Below, piece after piece: positions 24,679 through 34,108 of a DNA stretch of 64,000 bases. The notes beneath the pieces are model-generated. The model was given only the letters and a program-made list of their open reading frames with translations. It did not search any database and was not told the origin of the DNA. The stretch is from Bacteroidota bacterium. GTDB lineage: Bacteria > Bacteroidota > Bacteroidia > Flavobacteriales > Flavobacteriaceae. Position numbers and translations under genes: made by a program. Position 1 is the stretch's first letter; each line of letters opens with the position of its first letter. Location of the stretch: contig JAEXIT010000004.1 in NCBI GenBank assembly GCA_023446155.1, forward strand, positions 248,001 through 312,000, given 5' to 3'.

Positions 24679-25491
24679 ATGGAACATCCGCTATACCGAA
24701 AAAATAAGGGAAACTCCGAACGAATTCCCGATAAAGCGAAAACCGGAATCTGGATCGAAGCCCTGTTCAATTGGCTTTTTGCCATCGATGCCGAACTGGA
24801 CGCGTACGCTGTTTTTTTGGAAAGAGAACAAGAATTGCGATCGGAACTAGTCGAATTATTGGAATACGTACTGATACAAGAACAAGCCACAACCATAGCG
24901 AATGCCTTTTTTGGATCATTGGAAACCGTTCATCGTTTGCTGGAAGAAGACCTGGAAACCATTTTTAATTTCGATCCGGCGGCAAAATCCAAAAATGAAG
25001 TACTGGCGGCCTATCCCGGTTTTTTTGCCATTGCCGTCTATCGCCTGGCACATGAACTTTGGAAAAGCAATGTACCGGTAGTTCCAAGATTGCTCTCGGA
25101 ATATGTACATGGAAAAACAGGAATCGACATTCATCCGGGAGCAAAAATCGGTGCTCGTTTTTTTATTGATCACGGAACAGGTGTGGTCATCGGGGAAACG
25201 ACAGTTATTGGAAACGATGTGAAAATGTATCAGGGCGTTACGCTCGGAGCCTTAAATGTAAGCAAGGACAAAGCCGAAGAAAAAAGGCATCCGACCATTG
25301 GAAACAATGTGATCATCTATGCTAATGCTACCATTTTGGGCGGCGAAACGCATATTGGCGACGATGCGATAATCGGCGGAAATGTATGGATCACGCAATC
25401 GGTTCCTAAAAAATCACTGGTTTATCACAAAAGTGAGATCATCATCAAAAATAAAGCTCCTTTTCCGGAGCCTATCAATTTTGTCATATAA
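24679..25491 (+). CDS. cysE: Serine O-acetyltransferase
   Basis: A 270-residue enzyme making O-acetylserine from serine and acetyl-CoA. The N-terminal half is helical; the C-terminal half is a left-handed beta helix with hexapeptide repeats (GIDIHPGAKIGARFFIDHG, VVIGETTVIGNDVKMYQGV, ATILGGETHIGDDAIIGGNV). The length and N-terminal domain fit the longer SatA/EpsC form found in Bacteroidota. It provides the substrate of CysK encoded just after it. Confidence 0.95.
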   Translation: MEHPLYRKNKGNSERIPDKAKTGIWIEALFNWLFAIDAELDAYAVFLEREQELRSELVELLEYVLIQEQATTIANAFFGSLETVHRLLEEDLETIFNFDPAAKSKNEVLAAYPGFFAIAVYRLAHELWKSNVPVVPRLLSEYVHGKTGIDIHPGAKIGARFFIDHGTGVVIGETTVIGNDVKMYQGVTLGALNVSKDKAEEKRHPTIGNNVIIYANATILGGETHIGDDAIIGGNVWITQSVPKKSLVYHKSEIIIKNKAPFPEPINFVI

Positions 25492-25512
25492 AACAATTAA
25501 AAAAATAGAATC

Positions 25513-26424
25513 ATGAAAGCTAATAACATTTTAGAAACTATAGGAAATACACCGGTTGTCCGACTTCAGAAGCTTTTTGGAGAACCGAAAAAAGTATGGA
25601 TCAAACTCGAAAAAAACAATCCGGGAAACAGTATTAAAGACCGTATTGCTTTGGCGATGATTGAAGATGCGGAACAAAAAGGCATCTTACAACCGGGTAG
25701 CGTGATTATCGAACCAACTTCAGGTAATACCGGAATCGGACTGGCCTTGGTTGGCGCTGTTAAAGGCTATCGGGTGATTTTGGTCATGCCGGAATCGATG
25801 AGTGTCGAACGCCGGAAATTAATGGAAATCTACGGTGCCGAATTCGAATTGACACCACGCGAAAAGGGGATGAAAGGGGCGATTGAAAAAGCCAATGAAC
25901 TGGTTGCGCAAATCCCGAATGCCTGGTCGCCACAGCAGTTTGATAACCCGGCGAACGTAGCGATCCACGAAAAAACAACGGCACAGGAATTAATTCAGGA
26001 TTTTCCGGAAGGTATCGATTACCTGATTACCGGAGTGGGTACCGGCGGACATATTACCGGAGTGGCAAAAGTTTTAAAAGCAAAATTCCCAAAACTAAAA
26101 GTCATCGCTGTCGAACCGGAATTATCGCCGGTGTTAAGTGGCGGTGAACCGGGACCACATCCGTTACAGGGAATCGGAGCGGGGTTTGTGCCTTCGGTTT
26201 TACAACCGGAATTATTAGACGAAATTATACAGGTCGGTAAAGAGGAGGCTTTTGATTATGCCCGTAAGGTGGCCACAGAAGAAGGAATTTTGGTCGGAAT
26301 TTCAACAGGAGCATCGCTGGCGGCAGTTGCCCGAAAAATTCCGCAAGTCCCGGATGGGGCTACAATTGTCACCTTCAATTATGATACGGGCGAACGTTAC
26401 CTTTCCGTCGAAGGGTTGTATTAA
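25513..26424 (+). CDS. cysK: Cysteine synthase A
   Basis: A 303-residue PLP enzyme that replaces the acetyl group of O-acetylserine with sulfide. PLP lysine K42 lies in NPGNSIKDRIALAMI; EPTSGNTGIGLA is the substrate loop and GVGTGGHITG the phosphate loop. Its size is that of the CysK type without a CBS domain. It completes the pathway from sulfate to cysteine. Confidence 0.97.
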   Translation: MKANNILETIGNTPVVRLQKLFGEPKKVWIKLEKNNPGNSIKDRIALAMIEDAEQKGILQPGSVIIEPTSGNTGIGLALVGAVKGYRVILVMPESMSVERRKLMEIYGAEFELTPREKGMKGAIEKANELVAQIPNAWSPQQFDNPANVAIHEKTTAQELIQDFPEGIDYLITGVGTGGHITGVAKVLKAKFPKLKVIAVEPELSPVLSGGEPGPHPLQGIGAGFVPSVLQPELLDEIIQVGKEEAFDYARKVATEEGILVGISTGASLAAVARKIPQVPDGATIVTFNYDTGERYLSVEGLY

Positions 26425-26456
26425 TCCTGAAATAAACTAAGAAAACTAAAAAAACA

Positions 26457-27272
26457 ATGAGTGTAGAAAATAAAGGGAAAGTCATTTTAGCCGGAGCCGG
26501 TCCGGGTGATCCCGATTTGATAAGTGTGAAAGCGATCCGGTACCTTCAAGCGGCAGATGTAATCCTGACCGATCGCCTGGTGGCGCCACAATTAATTGCG
26601 GATAATGCGCGTAAAGAGGCCATTACGATTTATGTTGGTAAGCAATGTTCGAAAGGAATCCATACGCCACAAAGCGATATCAACACGTTGATGGTTGAAT
26701 TTGCCCTACAGGGAAAGCTGGTGGTACGACTAAAAGGCGGCGATGCTTCGTTGTTTTCGAATATACTGGACGAACTGGAAGTGCTCAAAGCGAATGCGAT
26801 TCCGTATGAAATCGTACCCGGAATCTCAGCCGCTTTTGGTGCTGCGGCTTATACCGGTATACCGTTAACCGCCCGGGGATTGGCACGTGGTGTACGCTTT
26901 CTGACCTTATTTGATCTGACATCCGTAACGCCTGAACAATGGGCCGATTGGGGTAAAACAGACGATACCCTTGTTTTCTATATGAGTGGCCAACGGTTGC
27001 AACAACTGGCCGGTTATCTACTGGCTAACAATGTTGATCAAACTAAAGGGCTGGCGGTAATTCAACAGGCGACGACACCGTATCAAAAAACCAGGGTGTT
27101 TTCGTTTACCGAATTAAAAACCAAAGAATTACCGGAGTTTGGTTATGTACCTACCTTATTAATAGTGGGAAAAGTGGTGCAACTGCACGAACAGTTTGCC
27201 TGGTTCCGCGAGCAGGCTAAAAACACCTCGTATTTCGATAATCATATTATAAACTTCCAACATGCTAGCTAA
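26457..27272 (+). CDS. cobA: Uroporphyrinogen-III C-methyltransferase
   Basis: A 271-residue SAM-dependent enzyme that converts uroporphyrinogen III to precorrin-2, the siroheme precursor required by CysI. Motifs include LAGAGPGDPDLISVKAIRYL, DVILTDRLV, VVRLKGGDASLFSN, EIVPGISAAFGAAAYTGIPLT and a C-terminal GKVV. It corresponds to the C-terminal part of E. coli CysG; the N-terminal part is encoded separately at the end of this operon. Its stop overlaps the cysJ start by 11 bases. Confidence 0.95.
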   Translation: MSVENKGKVILAGAGPGDPDLISVKAIRYLQAADVILTDRLVAPQLIADNARKEAITIYVGKQCSKGIHTPQSDINTLMVEFALQGKLVVRLKGGDASLFSNILDELEVLKANAIPYEIVPGISAAFGAAAYTGIPLTARGLARGVRFLTLFDLTSVTPEQWADWGKTDDTLVFYMSGQRLQQLAGYLLANNVDQTKGLAVIQQATTPYQKTRVFSFTELKTKELPEFGYVPTLLIVGKVVQLHEQFAWFREQAKNTSYFDNHIINFQHAS

Positions 27273-28917
27273 AAATAAATTAGACGTATTAAAAGACCTG
27301 GTACGACAGTATTCCCGCGATGAAATTATCTGGACGAATGGGTATCTGGCCGGACTTCTGGCGCAAAACGAAACTCAGGAATCGAAAGAAACGATAGCGC
27401 TAATTACCGTAAAACCGACCATTATTTACGGAACGGAAACGGGGAATTCCAAAAAACTGGCCACGCAGTTACAAACGGTTTTTAAGAAAAATAAAATCCA
27501 GTCGAAAGTGATCGATGCATTTCAATATCCGGTGGAAAAATTGGAAAAAGAAGATTTCCTGATTGTGATCATGAGTACGCAGGGCGAGGGCGATCCGCCG
27601 CAAAATGCAGTTAAATTTTTTGACAATGTTAGTAACAGCAGTGCGAATCTTTCCAAAATCCGATTTGCGGTTTTGGGCTTGGGCGATTCGTCTTATCCGT
27701 TGTTTTGTAAGGCGGGTGAAGTAATCGATGAGCAACTCGCCCGACTTGGTGCAAAACGGGCTGTCCCTTTTCAGAAAGCTGATGTGGATTTTACTCCGGT
27801 TGCTGAAAAATGGTTCGCCGATATATTGGAAAGCATTCCGCAAACAACGGATGGGAAAGCTACGGCAAAATCGTCGGTTGCAGCAGTAGTTACAGAAAAG
27901 AAAACGTATACCGGTATCGTGCGTCATAAAGTGATTTTAAACGATCGCGGTTCGAATAAGGAAACGCACCATATTGAAATTGAAACCGACGAACCGGTAG
28001 CATACGAACCGGGGGATGCGATTGGTTTTTATCCGGAAAATTCGGATGCGGAAACGCTCGAAATTGCGACACTATTACAAGCCACTTACCGCAGTGGCGA
28101 ACTGAAAACCAAAAACATCCGAGGGCTTTCGAAAAAATCATTGGGTGCTCTTTCGAATGTATTAAATGTGACGATCACGGAAGCCAAAGCCGATTTACTG
28201 GATATTCTAAAAAAATATCCGATTGATGCAGAGGTTACCTTCGATGCGGTAATCGGGTTGTTATTACCGATCGCACCGCGTTTGTATTCGATTGCATCCG
28301 CTGCCGAAGCACACGACGGGGAAATTCATATAACGGTGAATCGCAATGTGTTTACGGTAGCCGGTGTTGCGAAATCAGGTTTATGCTCGCAGTTTTTGGC
28401 CGATTTTCCAAAGGAGGGAAGTCTGTCGTTTTATATTCATAAAAACCACAATTTCCGATTGCCCGATCCGGATAAAGATATCATTATGATTGGTCCCGGA
28501 ACCGGAATCGCCCCGTTCCGCAGCTTTCTGGCACACCGCGATGCGACCGGTGCCGAAGGAAAAAACTGGTTGTTTTTTGGCGAACAGCATTTTGTCTCCG
28601 ATTTCTATTATCAGACCGAAATACAGGAATGGCTCGCAACTGGAGTGTTAACCCGCTTGGATACCGCTTTTTCAAGGGATCAGAAACATAAAATTTATGT
28701 ACAGGATCGTTTAAAGCAAAATGCAAAAACGGTTTACGAATGGATTGAAAACGGCGCGTATCTCTATATCTGTGGTCAAAAAGAGCCGATGAGTGCGGAT
28801 GTCGAAAATACCCTTTTGGAAATTATAGCGACTGAAAAAAAGATCAGTAGTACGGATGCAAAGACAATTTTAGACAACCTTGAGTCAGAAGGTCGCTATC
28901 TGAAAGACGTATACTAA
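27262..28917 (+). CDS. cysJ: NADPH-sulfite reductase flavoprotein
   Basis: A 551-residue diflavin reductase. After about 55 residues comes a flavodoxin domain (IIYGTETGNSKKLATQL, STQGEGDPPQNA, LGLGDSSYPLFCKAGE), then an FAD domain (HHIEIETDEPVAYEPGDAIG, APRLYSIASA) and an NADPH domain (IMIGPGTGIAPFRSFLAHRD, YICGQKEPM). It feeds electrons to CysI for reduction of sulfite to sulfide. It is slightly shorter than E. coli CysJ (about 600 residues). Confidence 0.96.
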   Translation: MLAKNKLDVLKDLVRQYSRDEIIWTNGYLAGLLAQNETQESKETIALITVKPTIIYGTETGNSKKLATQLQTVFKKNKIQSKVIDAFQYPVEKLEKEDFLIVIMSTQGEGDPPQNAVKFFDNVSNSSANLSKIRFAVLGLGDSSYPLFCKAGEVIDEQLARLGAKRAVPFQKADVDFTPVAEKWFADILESIPQTTDGKATAKSSVAAVVTEKKTYTGIVRHKVILNDRGSNKETHHIEIETDEPVAYEPGDAIGFYPENSDAETLEIATLLQATYRSGELKTKNIRGLSKKSLGALSNVLNVTITEAKADLLDILKKYPIDAEVTFDAVIGLLLPIAPRLYSIASAAEAHDGEIHITVNRNVFTVAGVAKSGLCSQFLADFPKEGSLSFYIHKNHNFRLPDPDKDIIMIGPGTGIAPFRSFLAHRDATGAEGKNWLFFGEQHFVSDFYYQTEIQEWLATGVLTRLDTAFSRDQKHKIYVQDRLKQNAKTVYEWIENGAYLYICGQKEPMSADVENTLLEIIATEKKISSTDAKTILDNLESEGRYLKDVY

Positions 28918-28941
28918 ACAAATATTAAATTGAATGCTACT

Positions 28942-30591
28942 ATGAGTAACGATAAATTATCCCCGATTGAAACGATAAAAGTGAATAGTGACGGACTTCG
29001 TGGGACTTTAAAAGAGAGTTTGACGGATAACCATACCGGAAATGTACGTCCCGACGATGAAGCCCTGGTTAAATTCCACGGGATGTATGTTCAGGACGAC
29101 CGGGACAGAAGAGCGGAACGCGCCGAAAAAAAGCTGGACAAACTCTATTCGTTTATGATCCGTTTGCGTATTCCGGGTGGTGTTATTTCGGCCGATCAAT
29201 GGTTGGCGACACATGCGATTTCCGAAGAATACGGAACCGGAACGATTAAGATCACCACGCGTCAGACGATACAATTACACGGTTTGCTAAAACACCAGTT
29301 GCAACCCACAATTCAGGATTTTCTATTGGCAAAACTCGATTCAATTGCCGCTTGTGGCGATGTGAACCGAAATGTAATCTGTAGTTCGCATCCGCAGGTT
29401 TCACCTTTATATCAGCAGATTTACGATTATGCCGATCGGATTTCCACCTTGTTATTGCCTAAAACACAATCGTATTATGAAGTGTGGATCGATGGTGAAA
29501 AGACCTACGAACGCTCTTCGGAAGCCGATCCGTTATACGAAGACCGCTATCTGCCGAGAAAATTTAAAATCGCAATCGCTATTCCGCCAACCAACGATGT
29601 GGATGTATTTGCCAATGATATCGGATTGATTGCGATTATCAAAAACGGAGAATTAAAAGGATTTAATATCGCAATTGGCGGCGGATTGGCCACCACACAC
29701 GGCAATCCGAATACCTATTCGCGACTGGCAACGATTATTGGTTTTACCGATACTGAAGAAAAAACACTCAAGGCTGTATATGAGATACTGACGATCCAGC
29801 GGGATTTTGGGAATCGCAGTGACCGTAAGCTTTCCCGCTTAAAATATACCGTGGATAAACTTGGCGTGGAGACCTTTAAAAGCGAGTTGGAAAAACGAAT
29901 TGGTTTCGAATTATTACCGGAAGAATCCTATACTTTTACCGAAAGAAACGATCGCTACGGATGGCAGCAAAACCATGAAAAGAAGTGGTTTTATACTTTG
30001 TTTGTCGAGCATGGTGTGATCAAACCCTATCAGAAGCAATTTCTTTTTGAACTGGCACAATTGCAGCTTTCCGATTTCCGGTTTACCTGTAATCAAAACC
30101 TGATTTTGGGGAATATCGAGGCAACCACTAAGGCTAAAATCGAGGCCCTGATTGCCAAATATCAGATCGAAGAACGCGATAGTGCGATGCGGAAAAGTTC
30201 GATGGCTTGTGTGGCATTGCCCACCTGTCCGCTGGCTTTGGCTGAAGCGCAACGGTATTTGCCGGAATTGGTTACGAAAATCGAGCCGTTTCTAAAAAAA
30301 TACGAACTGGATCAGGACGAAATCAGTATCCGGATGACGGGCTGCCCGAATGGTTGTGGTCGACCGTATCTGTCGGAAATCGGATTGGTTGGCACCGGAC
30401 CGGGTCAGTATAACCTGATGTTAGGTGGCGACCGTCTCGGGAATCGTCTGAATCAGATTTATAAAAAGCAATTAAACGAAAACGAAATACTAACGGAACT
30501 GGATATACTTTTTGATCAGTATATAAAAGAACGCCTACAGGATGAGACATTTGGGGATTTTACATTTCGGAAATATTTTTCCATTAATTAA
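28942..30591 (+). CDS. cysI: Sulfite reductase hemoprotein
   Basis: A 549-residue siroheme and 4Fe-4S enzyme that reduces sulfite to sulfide by six electrons. The cluster cysteines are in ACVALPTCPLALAEAQ and RMTGCPNGCGRPYLSE; the substrate-side stretch GTIKITTRQTIQLHGLL is present. The ATG at 28942 (MSNDKLSPIET) is preferred over a TTG at 28930. The last 50 bases overlap the start of the next gene, which suggests coupled translation. Confidence 0.96.
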   Translation: MSNDKLSPIETIKVNSDGLRGTLKESLTDNHTGNVRPDDEALVKFHGMYVQDDRDRRAERAEKKLDKLYSFMIRLRIPGGVISADQWLATHAISEEYGTGTIKITTRQTIQLHGLLKHQLQPTIQDFLLAKLDSIAACGDVNRNVICSSHPQVSPLYQQIYDYADRISTLLLPKTQSYYEVWIDGEKTYERSSEADPLYEDRYLPRKFKIAIAIPPTNDVDVFANDIGLIAIIKNGELKGFNIAIGGGLATTHGNPNTYSRLATIIGFTDTEEKTLKAVYEILTIQRDFGNRSDRKLSRLKYTVDKLGVETFKSELEKRIGFELLPEESYTFTERNDRYGWQQNHEKKWFYTLFVEHGVIKPYQKQFLFELAQLQLSDFRFTCNQNLILGNIEATTKAKIEALIAKYQIEERDSAMRKSSMACVALPTCPLALAEAQRYLPELVTKIEPFLKKYELDQDEISIRMTGCPNGCGRPYLSEIGLVGTGPGQYNLMLGGDRLGNRLNQIYKKQLNENEILTELDILFDQYIKERLQDETFGDFTFRKYFSIN

Positions 30592-31351
30592 CAGGAACAG
30601 CTTATGGATACTGCTCATTACACTATTATTTTCCATATCACTTGTAGCTCAGAAAAAGGTAACGAACCAGCAATTGCTGTGGTTTGCCTACCATAACACG
30701 ATTCGGTTTAACGAAAACTGGGCGTTATTGAGTGAAGTTCAGGAGCGGCGTTTTTTCAATCCTGGAGCGCAACATCAGTTGGTATTCCGCAGTAACATTC
30801 AGCGGAAAGTAATCGAAAACTGGAATGTATCGGTTGGGATGACCTATTTTTTACAAAGTCCGCAGGACCCGGAATCCGAAAGCAACCTGATCGTTCCCGA
30901 ATTACGTCCGGATATCGGTTTTGACAACAAGCAGAAATTGGCCTTTATGACGATCTCACACCGCTATAAAATGGAAGCCCGATTTATGCACGATTTTGCG
31001 AATGACGAACTAACCGGAGGCTATCGTTTTTCGAGTTTTCGTTTTCGGTACCAATTGGGATTGGACATCCCGTTATGGCGACAACATGATACCCGGGAGG
31101 AACGACTATCGTTGCGATTAAAAGACGAAATACTGTTGAATGCTGGAAGTAAGATTGTAAAAAACACTTTTGATCAAAACAGAATGTATGCGGGCTTGCA
31201 GTATCGGATCAATCCGGATTTTGCGGTTGAAGCCGGTTATCTCAACTGGTACCAGCAGCGGCCTTCCGGAACGGACTATTACGACCGGGATATCATCCGT
31301 TTTTCGGTTTTCCATACGCTATCATTAAAAACTAAAAAGCATGAAAAATAA
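30542..31351 (+). CDS. DUF2490-like outer-membrane protein in the sulfur operon
   Basis: A 269-residue protein with an N-terminal hydrophobic segment ending SISLVAQ, then beta-strand-rich sequence of DUF2490 type (LWFAYHNTIRFNENWALLSE, QERRFFNPGAQHQLVFRSN, GYLNWYQQRPSG). It is probably a small outer-membrane beta barrel. No ATG, GTG or TTG lies between about 30551 and the signal sequence, so the start must be the ATG at 30542 or the TTG at 30551, inside cysI. Its stop overlaps the next start by 11 bases. Its place suggests a link to sulfur uptake or redox, but no function is established. Confidence 0.7.
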   Translation: MRHLGILHFGNIFPLINRNSLWILLITLLFSISLVAQKKVTNQQLLWFAYHNTIRFNENWALLSEVQERRFFNPGAQHQLVFRSNIQRKVIENWNVSVGMTYFLQSPQDPESESNLIVPELRPDIGFDNKQKLAFMTISHRYKMEARFMHDFANDELTGGYRFSSFRFRYQLGLDIPLWRQHDTREERLSLRLKDEILLNAGSKIVKNTFDQNRMYAGLQYRINPDFAVEAGYLNWYQQRPSGTDYYDRDIIRFSVFHTLSLKTKKHEK

Positions 31352-32792
31352 TTTATTCCCCATATTTTTAAAAAGTGATTCCTACCGGTTTTTGATTGTG
31401 GGCGGCGGAAATGTGGGATTGGAAAAGGCCGAAACCTTATTACGGCAAAATCCGTTTACCACGCTGACCGTTGTGGCGCAAAAGATTACTTCCGGGTTGC
31501 ATAAATTACAGAAAAAACATCCGCAACTCATCGTTGAAGAACGGTCTTTCGAGGAAAACGATTTGAATTCGACCGATTTTCTGATTATCGCGACTAATGA
31601 TTCGGAATTAAATAGAAACATCAAACAAAAAGCGAACGAAAAAGGGATATTGGTCAATGCCGCCGATCAGCCGGACTTATGTGATTTCTATCTTGGCTCG
31701 ATCGTAAATAAAGGCTATCTTAAAATTGCGATTTCGACCAATGGGAAATCACCGGTGCTGGCACGTCGTTTACGGGAGCATTTGGAAGAGGCCATACCAG
31801 AAAATATTAGCGATAGTATTGAAAATCTAAATGCTTTTCGCGAACAGCATAAAGGGGATATTCAGGCAAAACTGGTTTCGTTAAACAAAGCAACCAAGGC
31901 ACTGGCAAAAGAAACCGATAAAAGGGAAGGAAAGAAATATAAGGAACTGACATTTGAAATCACCGTGGTGTTTCTGGCGGTCTTTTTTGGATATGGTTTG
32001 TCGTCGATCATTTCGGTTGACGAACTAAATGGCTATATCAGAGAGATTCCGCCGGCATTTTACGGCATGGTACTGGTTGGCTTTTTTGCCCAATTGGTCG
32101 ATGGTGCGGTTGGTTTGGGATATGGTGTGACCTGTGCGACGAGTATGATGTTGTTCGGGATTAAGTTACCGGCGATTAGCGGAAGTATCCATACGGCAGA
32201 GATGTTTTCGAGCGGAATCAGTGGTTTTTCGCACTACAAATTCGGAAACGTCAATAAAAAATTATTGCTATGGTTGGCGATTCCGGGTGTGGTTGGAGCG
32301 GTAAGTGGCGCATTGCTATTGATTTACCTCGGAAATAAATACGAAACCATTACGTATGGTGTTTTGGCAACTTATACGATGATCATTGGTATACGTTTGG
32401 TACTGATCGCTTTTCGGAAGAAAATCGTTCGCAAAAAAATCAAAAACACCGGATTACTAGGGTTTTCAGGAGGTCTTTTTGATGCTTTCGGCGGTGGTGG
32501 ATGGGGCCCCATTGTTACCTCGACCTTATTAGCGAAAGGAAGAAAATCCAGTTATGTGGTTGGAACGGTGAGTTTGGCAGAATTTTTTGTGACCCTGGCA
32601 GCCTCAGCTACATTTTTTGCTTCGTTGGGCGTAAGTCACTGGTATATTGTAATCGGACTGATCGTAGGTGGTTCCATTGCGGCACCATTAGCGGCACGAT
32701 TGGCCGGGAAATTACCGCAAAAAACAGCCATATTGGCGGTTGCGTTTTTGGTAATCGTATTCAGTATCCGAATGCTGTTTAAAATATTCTAA
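31341..32792 (+). CDS. Fusion: siroheme synthase N-domain + TauE/SafE transporter
   Basis: A 483-residue two-domain protein. Residues 1 to about 150 are the precorrin-2 dehydrogenase/sirohydrochlorin ferrochelatase part of CysG (Met8p-like): RFLIVGGGNVGLEKAETLL binds NAD, NAADQPDLCDFYLGSIV carries the conserved Asp (D109), and ISTNGKSPVLARRLREHLE matches CysG. A linker helix follows. Residues about 205-483 are a TSUP (TauE/SafE) membrane transporter with about 8 helices (GFFAQLVDGAVGLGYGVTCA, GGLFDAFGGGGWGPIVTSTLL). One protein thus both finishes siroheme and moves a sulfur anion: sulfite export, or sulfate import since no other sulfate permease is in the operon. The frame is continuous with no sign of error. 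Confidence 0.9.
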   Translation: MKNNLFPIFLKSDSYRFLIVGGGNVGLEKAETLLRQNPFTTLTVVAQKITSGLHKLQKKHPQLIVEERSFEENDLNSTDFLIIATNDSELNRNIKQKANEKGILVNAADQPDLCDFYLGSIVNKGYLKIAISTNGKSPVLARRLREHLEEAIPENISDSIENLNAFREQHKGDIQAKLVSLNKATKALAKETDKREGKKYKELTFEITVVFLAVFFGYGLSSIISVDELNGYIREIPPAFYGMVLVGFFAQLVDGAVGLGYGVTCATSMMLFGIKLPAISGSIHTAEMFSSGISGFSHYKFGNVNKKLLLWLAIPGVVGAVSGALLLIYLGNKYETITYGVLATYTMIIGIRLVLIAFRKKIVRKKIKNTGLLGFSGGLFDAFGGGGWGPIVTSTLLAKGRKSSYVVGTVSLAEFFVTLAASATFFASLGVSHWYIVIGLIVGGSIAAPLAARLAGKLPQKTAILAVAFLVIVFSIRMLFKIF

Positions 32793-32811
32793 GACCTATA
32801 CTAAGAACATA

Positions 32812-32842
32812 AAAAAAGGTGCCGCAATAGCGGCACCTTTTT
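32812..32842. terminator. Bidirectional terminator of the sulfur operon
   Basis: Arms AAAGGTGCCGC (32814-32824) and GCGGCACCTTT (32829-32839) with loop AATA, A run before and T run after. It serves the sulfur operon and the converging yceI gene. Confidence 0.88.
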
Positions 32843-32868
32843 CTTTTTCATAGCAATTATAGGGAATA

Positions 32869-33435
32869 TTAGAACTGTAAGCTAACAGTTAAATCGAATT
32901 CATCGTTGATCGCTTTGTCACCGATTGAACTGAAGATAGAACCAGAGTTGTACTCGATACCAAATTTAGTTCTGTCAACTTTAAAGCTTGTTGTAGCCGC
33001 GTTACCTTTAACAGTGATGTCGAAAGTTACAGGGTTCGTTTTGTCTTTAATCGTTAAATCAGCAGTAACAGTATATACATCGTTACCTTTGTCAGCGATA
33101 GTTTTGAAAACTAATTTAGATGTTGGGAATTTTTCAACACCAAAGAAATCGTCAGCTTTTAAGTGACCGTCTAATCCAGCTTTTGATTTACCAGAAACGT
33201 CAGTCGCGCTGATTGTAGTCATGTCTACAGTGAAGTTACCACCTTTTAATTTTTTCCCTTTGAAAACTAAAGCACCTTCTTTTAAGTTGATTGTACCTTC
33301 GTGTTGTCCGGTTACTTTTTTACCAACCCAGTTGATTGTACTTTTAGAAACATCTACTTTTTTAGTCTGAGCTGATGCAGATAAAGTACCTAAAGCTACT
33401 ACTAAAGCTAACGCAATTGATTTTAAATTTTTCAT
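32869..33435 (-). CDS. YceI family periplasmic lipid-binding protein
   Basis: A 188-residue protein with a signal peptide (residues 1-22, ending LSASA before QTKK). The YceI pattern is clear: STINWVGKKVTGQHEGTINL, GNFTVDMTTISATDV, LDGHLKADDFFGVEKFPTSK, DLTIKDKTNPVTFDI and RTKFGIEYNSGSIF. YceI proteins form a lipocalin-like barrel that binds polyisoprenoids; their role is unsettled. It follows the nitroreductase gene by 28 bases, so the MarR-nitroreductase-YceI set is probably one operon. Confidence 0.93.
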   Translation of the reverse strand: MKNLKSIALALVVALGTLSASAQTKKVDVSKSTINWVGKKVTGQHEGTINLKEGALVFKGKKLKGGNFTVDMTTISATDVSGKSKAGLDGHLKADDFFGVEKFPTSKLVFKTIADKGNDVYTVTADLTIKDKTNPVTFDITVKGNAATTSFKVDRTKFGIEYNSGSIFSSIGDKAINDEFDLTVSLQF

Positions 33436-33463
33436 TTGATTTTAAAATGGTTTAATTAATTGA

Positions 33464-34096
33464 TTATAAATTGATAAATAATTCTTCGTTTGATTTGCGC
33501 ACTTTGGCATAATGCTGCGTCGCATCTTCTTCATGGCGGTACCCTAAAGTAGCAATTAAGGATGCATTTAATCCAAGTTCATTTAATCCCAGGATTTCGT
33601 TTACCTTTTCAGCTTCAAAACCTTCCATTGGCGTCGCATCGATTTTTAACTCAGCCGCAGCACTTAAAAGATTTCCTAATGCGATATAGGTTTGTTTGGA
33701 AGTCCAGTTACTTAGTTTGTCAGCAGGCAAGGTAGTCAGCTTACTTTTCATAAAATCACCATATCCGGCAATTGATTCCATTGGGATCTGACGTGTTTCC
33801 ACAATATTGTTTAGGAAAGCATCAATTTGTTCCCCTCCGAAATCGGTCATATTTGCAAAAACAAGCAGGTGAGAAGCATCCACAATTTGTGATTGCCCCC
33901 ATGAAACCGGCTGTAATTTTGCACGTAATTCCGGATTTTCGATGATCAATACTTTATACGGCTGAAGTCCGTAAGAAGAAGCACTTAAACGGATTACTTC
34001 TTTAAGGGTATCCAAATCTTCGTTGGAAATTTTTTTGGTAGCATCAAATTTCTTTGTTGCATAACGCCAATTTAGCGTTTCTATTAAATTACTCAT
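33464..34096 (-). CDS. NAD(P)H-dependent nitroreductase family oxidoreductase
   Basis: A 210-residue FMN enzyme of the NfsB type. Motifs: RYATKKFDATKKIS near the N-terminus (FMN phosphate contact), SASSYGLQPYKVLII, and LIATLGYRHEEDA near the C-terminus. Family members reduce quinones, nitroaromatics or dihydropteridines; the substrate here is not known. It sits between a MarR-type regulator (12 bases) and yceI (28 bases), a layout suggesting response to reactive or electrophilic compounds. Confidence 0.9.
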   Translation of the reverse strand: MSNLIETLNWRYATKKFDATKKISNEDLDTLKEVIRLSASSYGLQPYKVLIIENPELRAKLQPVSWGQSQIVDASHLLVFANMTDFGGEQIDAFLNNIVETRQIPMESIAGYGDFMKSKLTTLPADKLSNWTSKQTYIALGNLLSAAAELKIDATPMEGFEAEKVNEILGLNELGLNASLIATLGYRHEEDATQHYAKVRKSNEELFINL

Positions 34097-34108
34097 GTAT
34101 ATTTCTGA

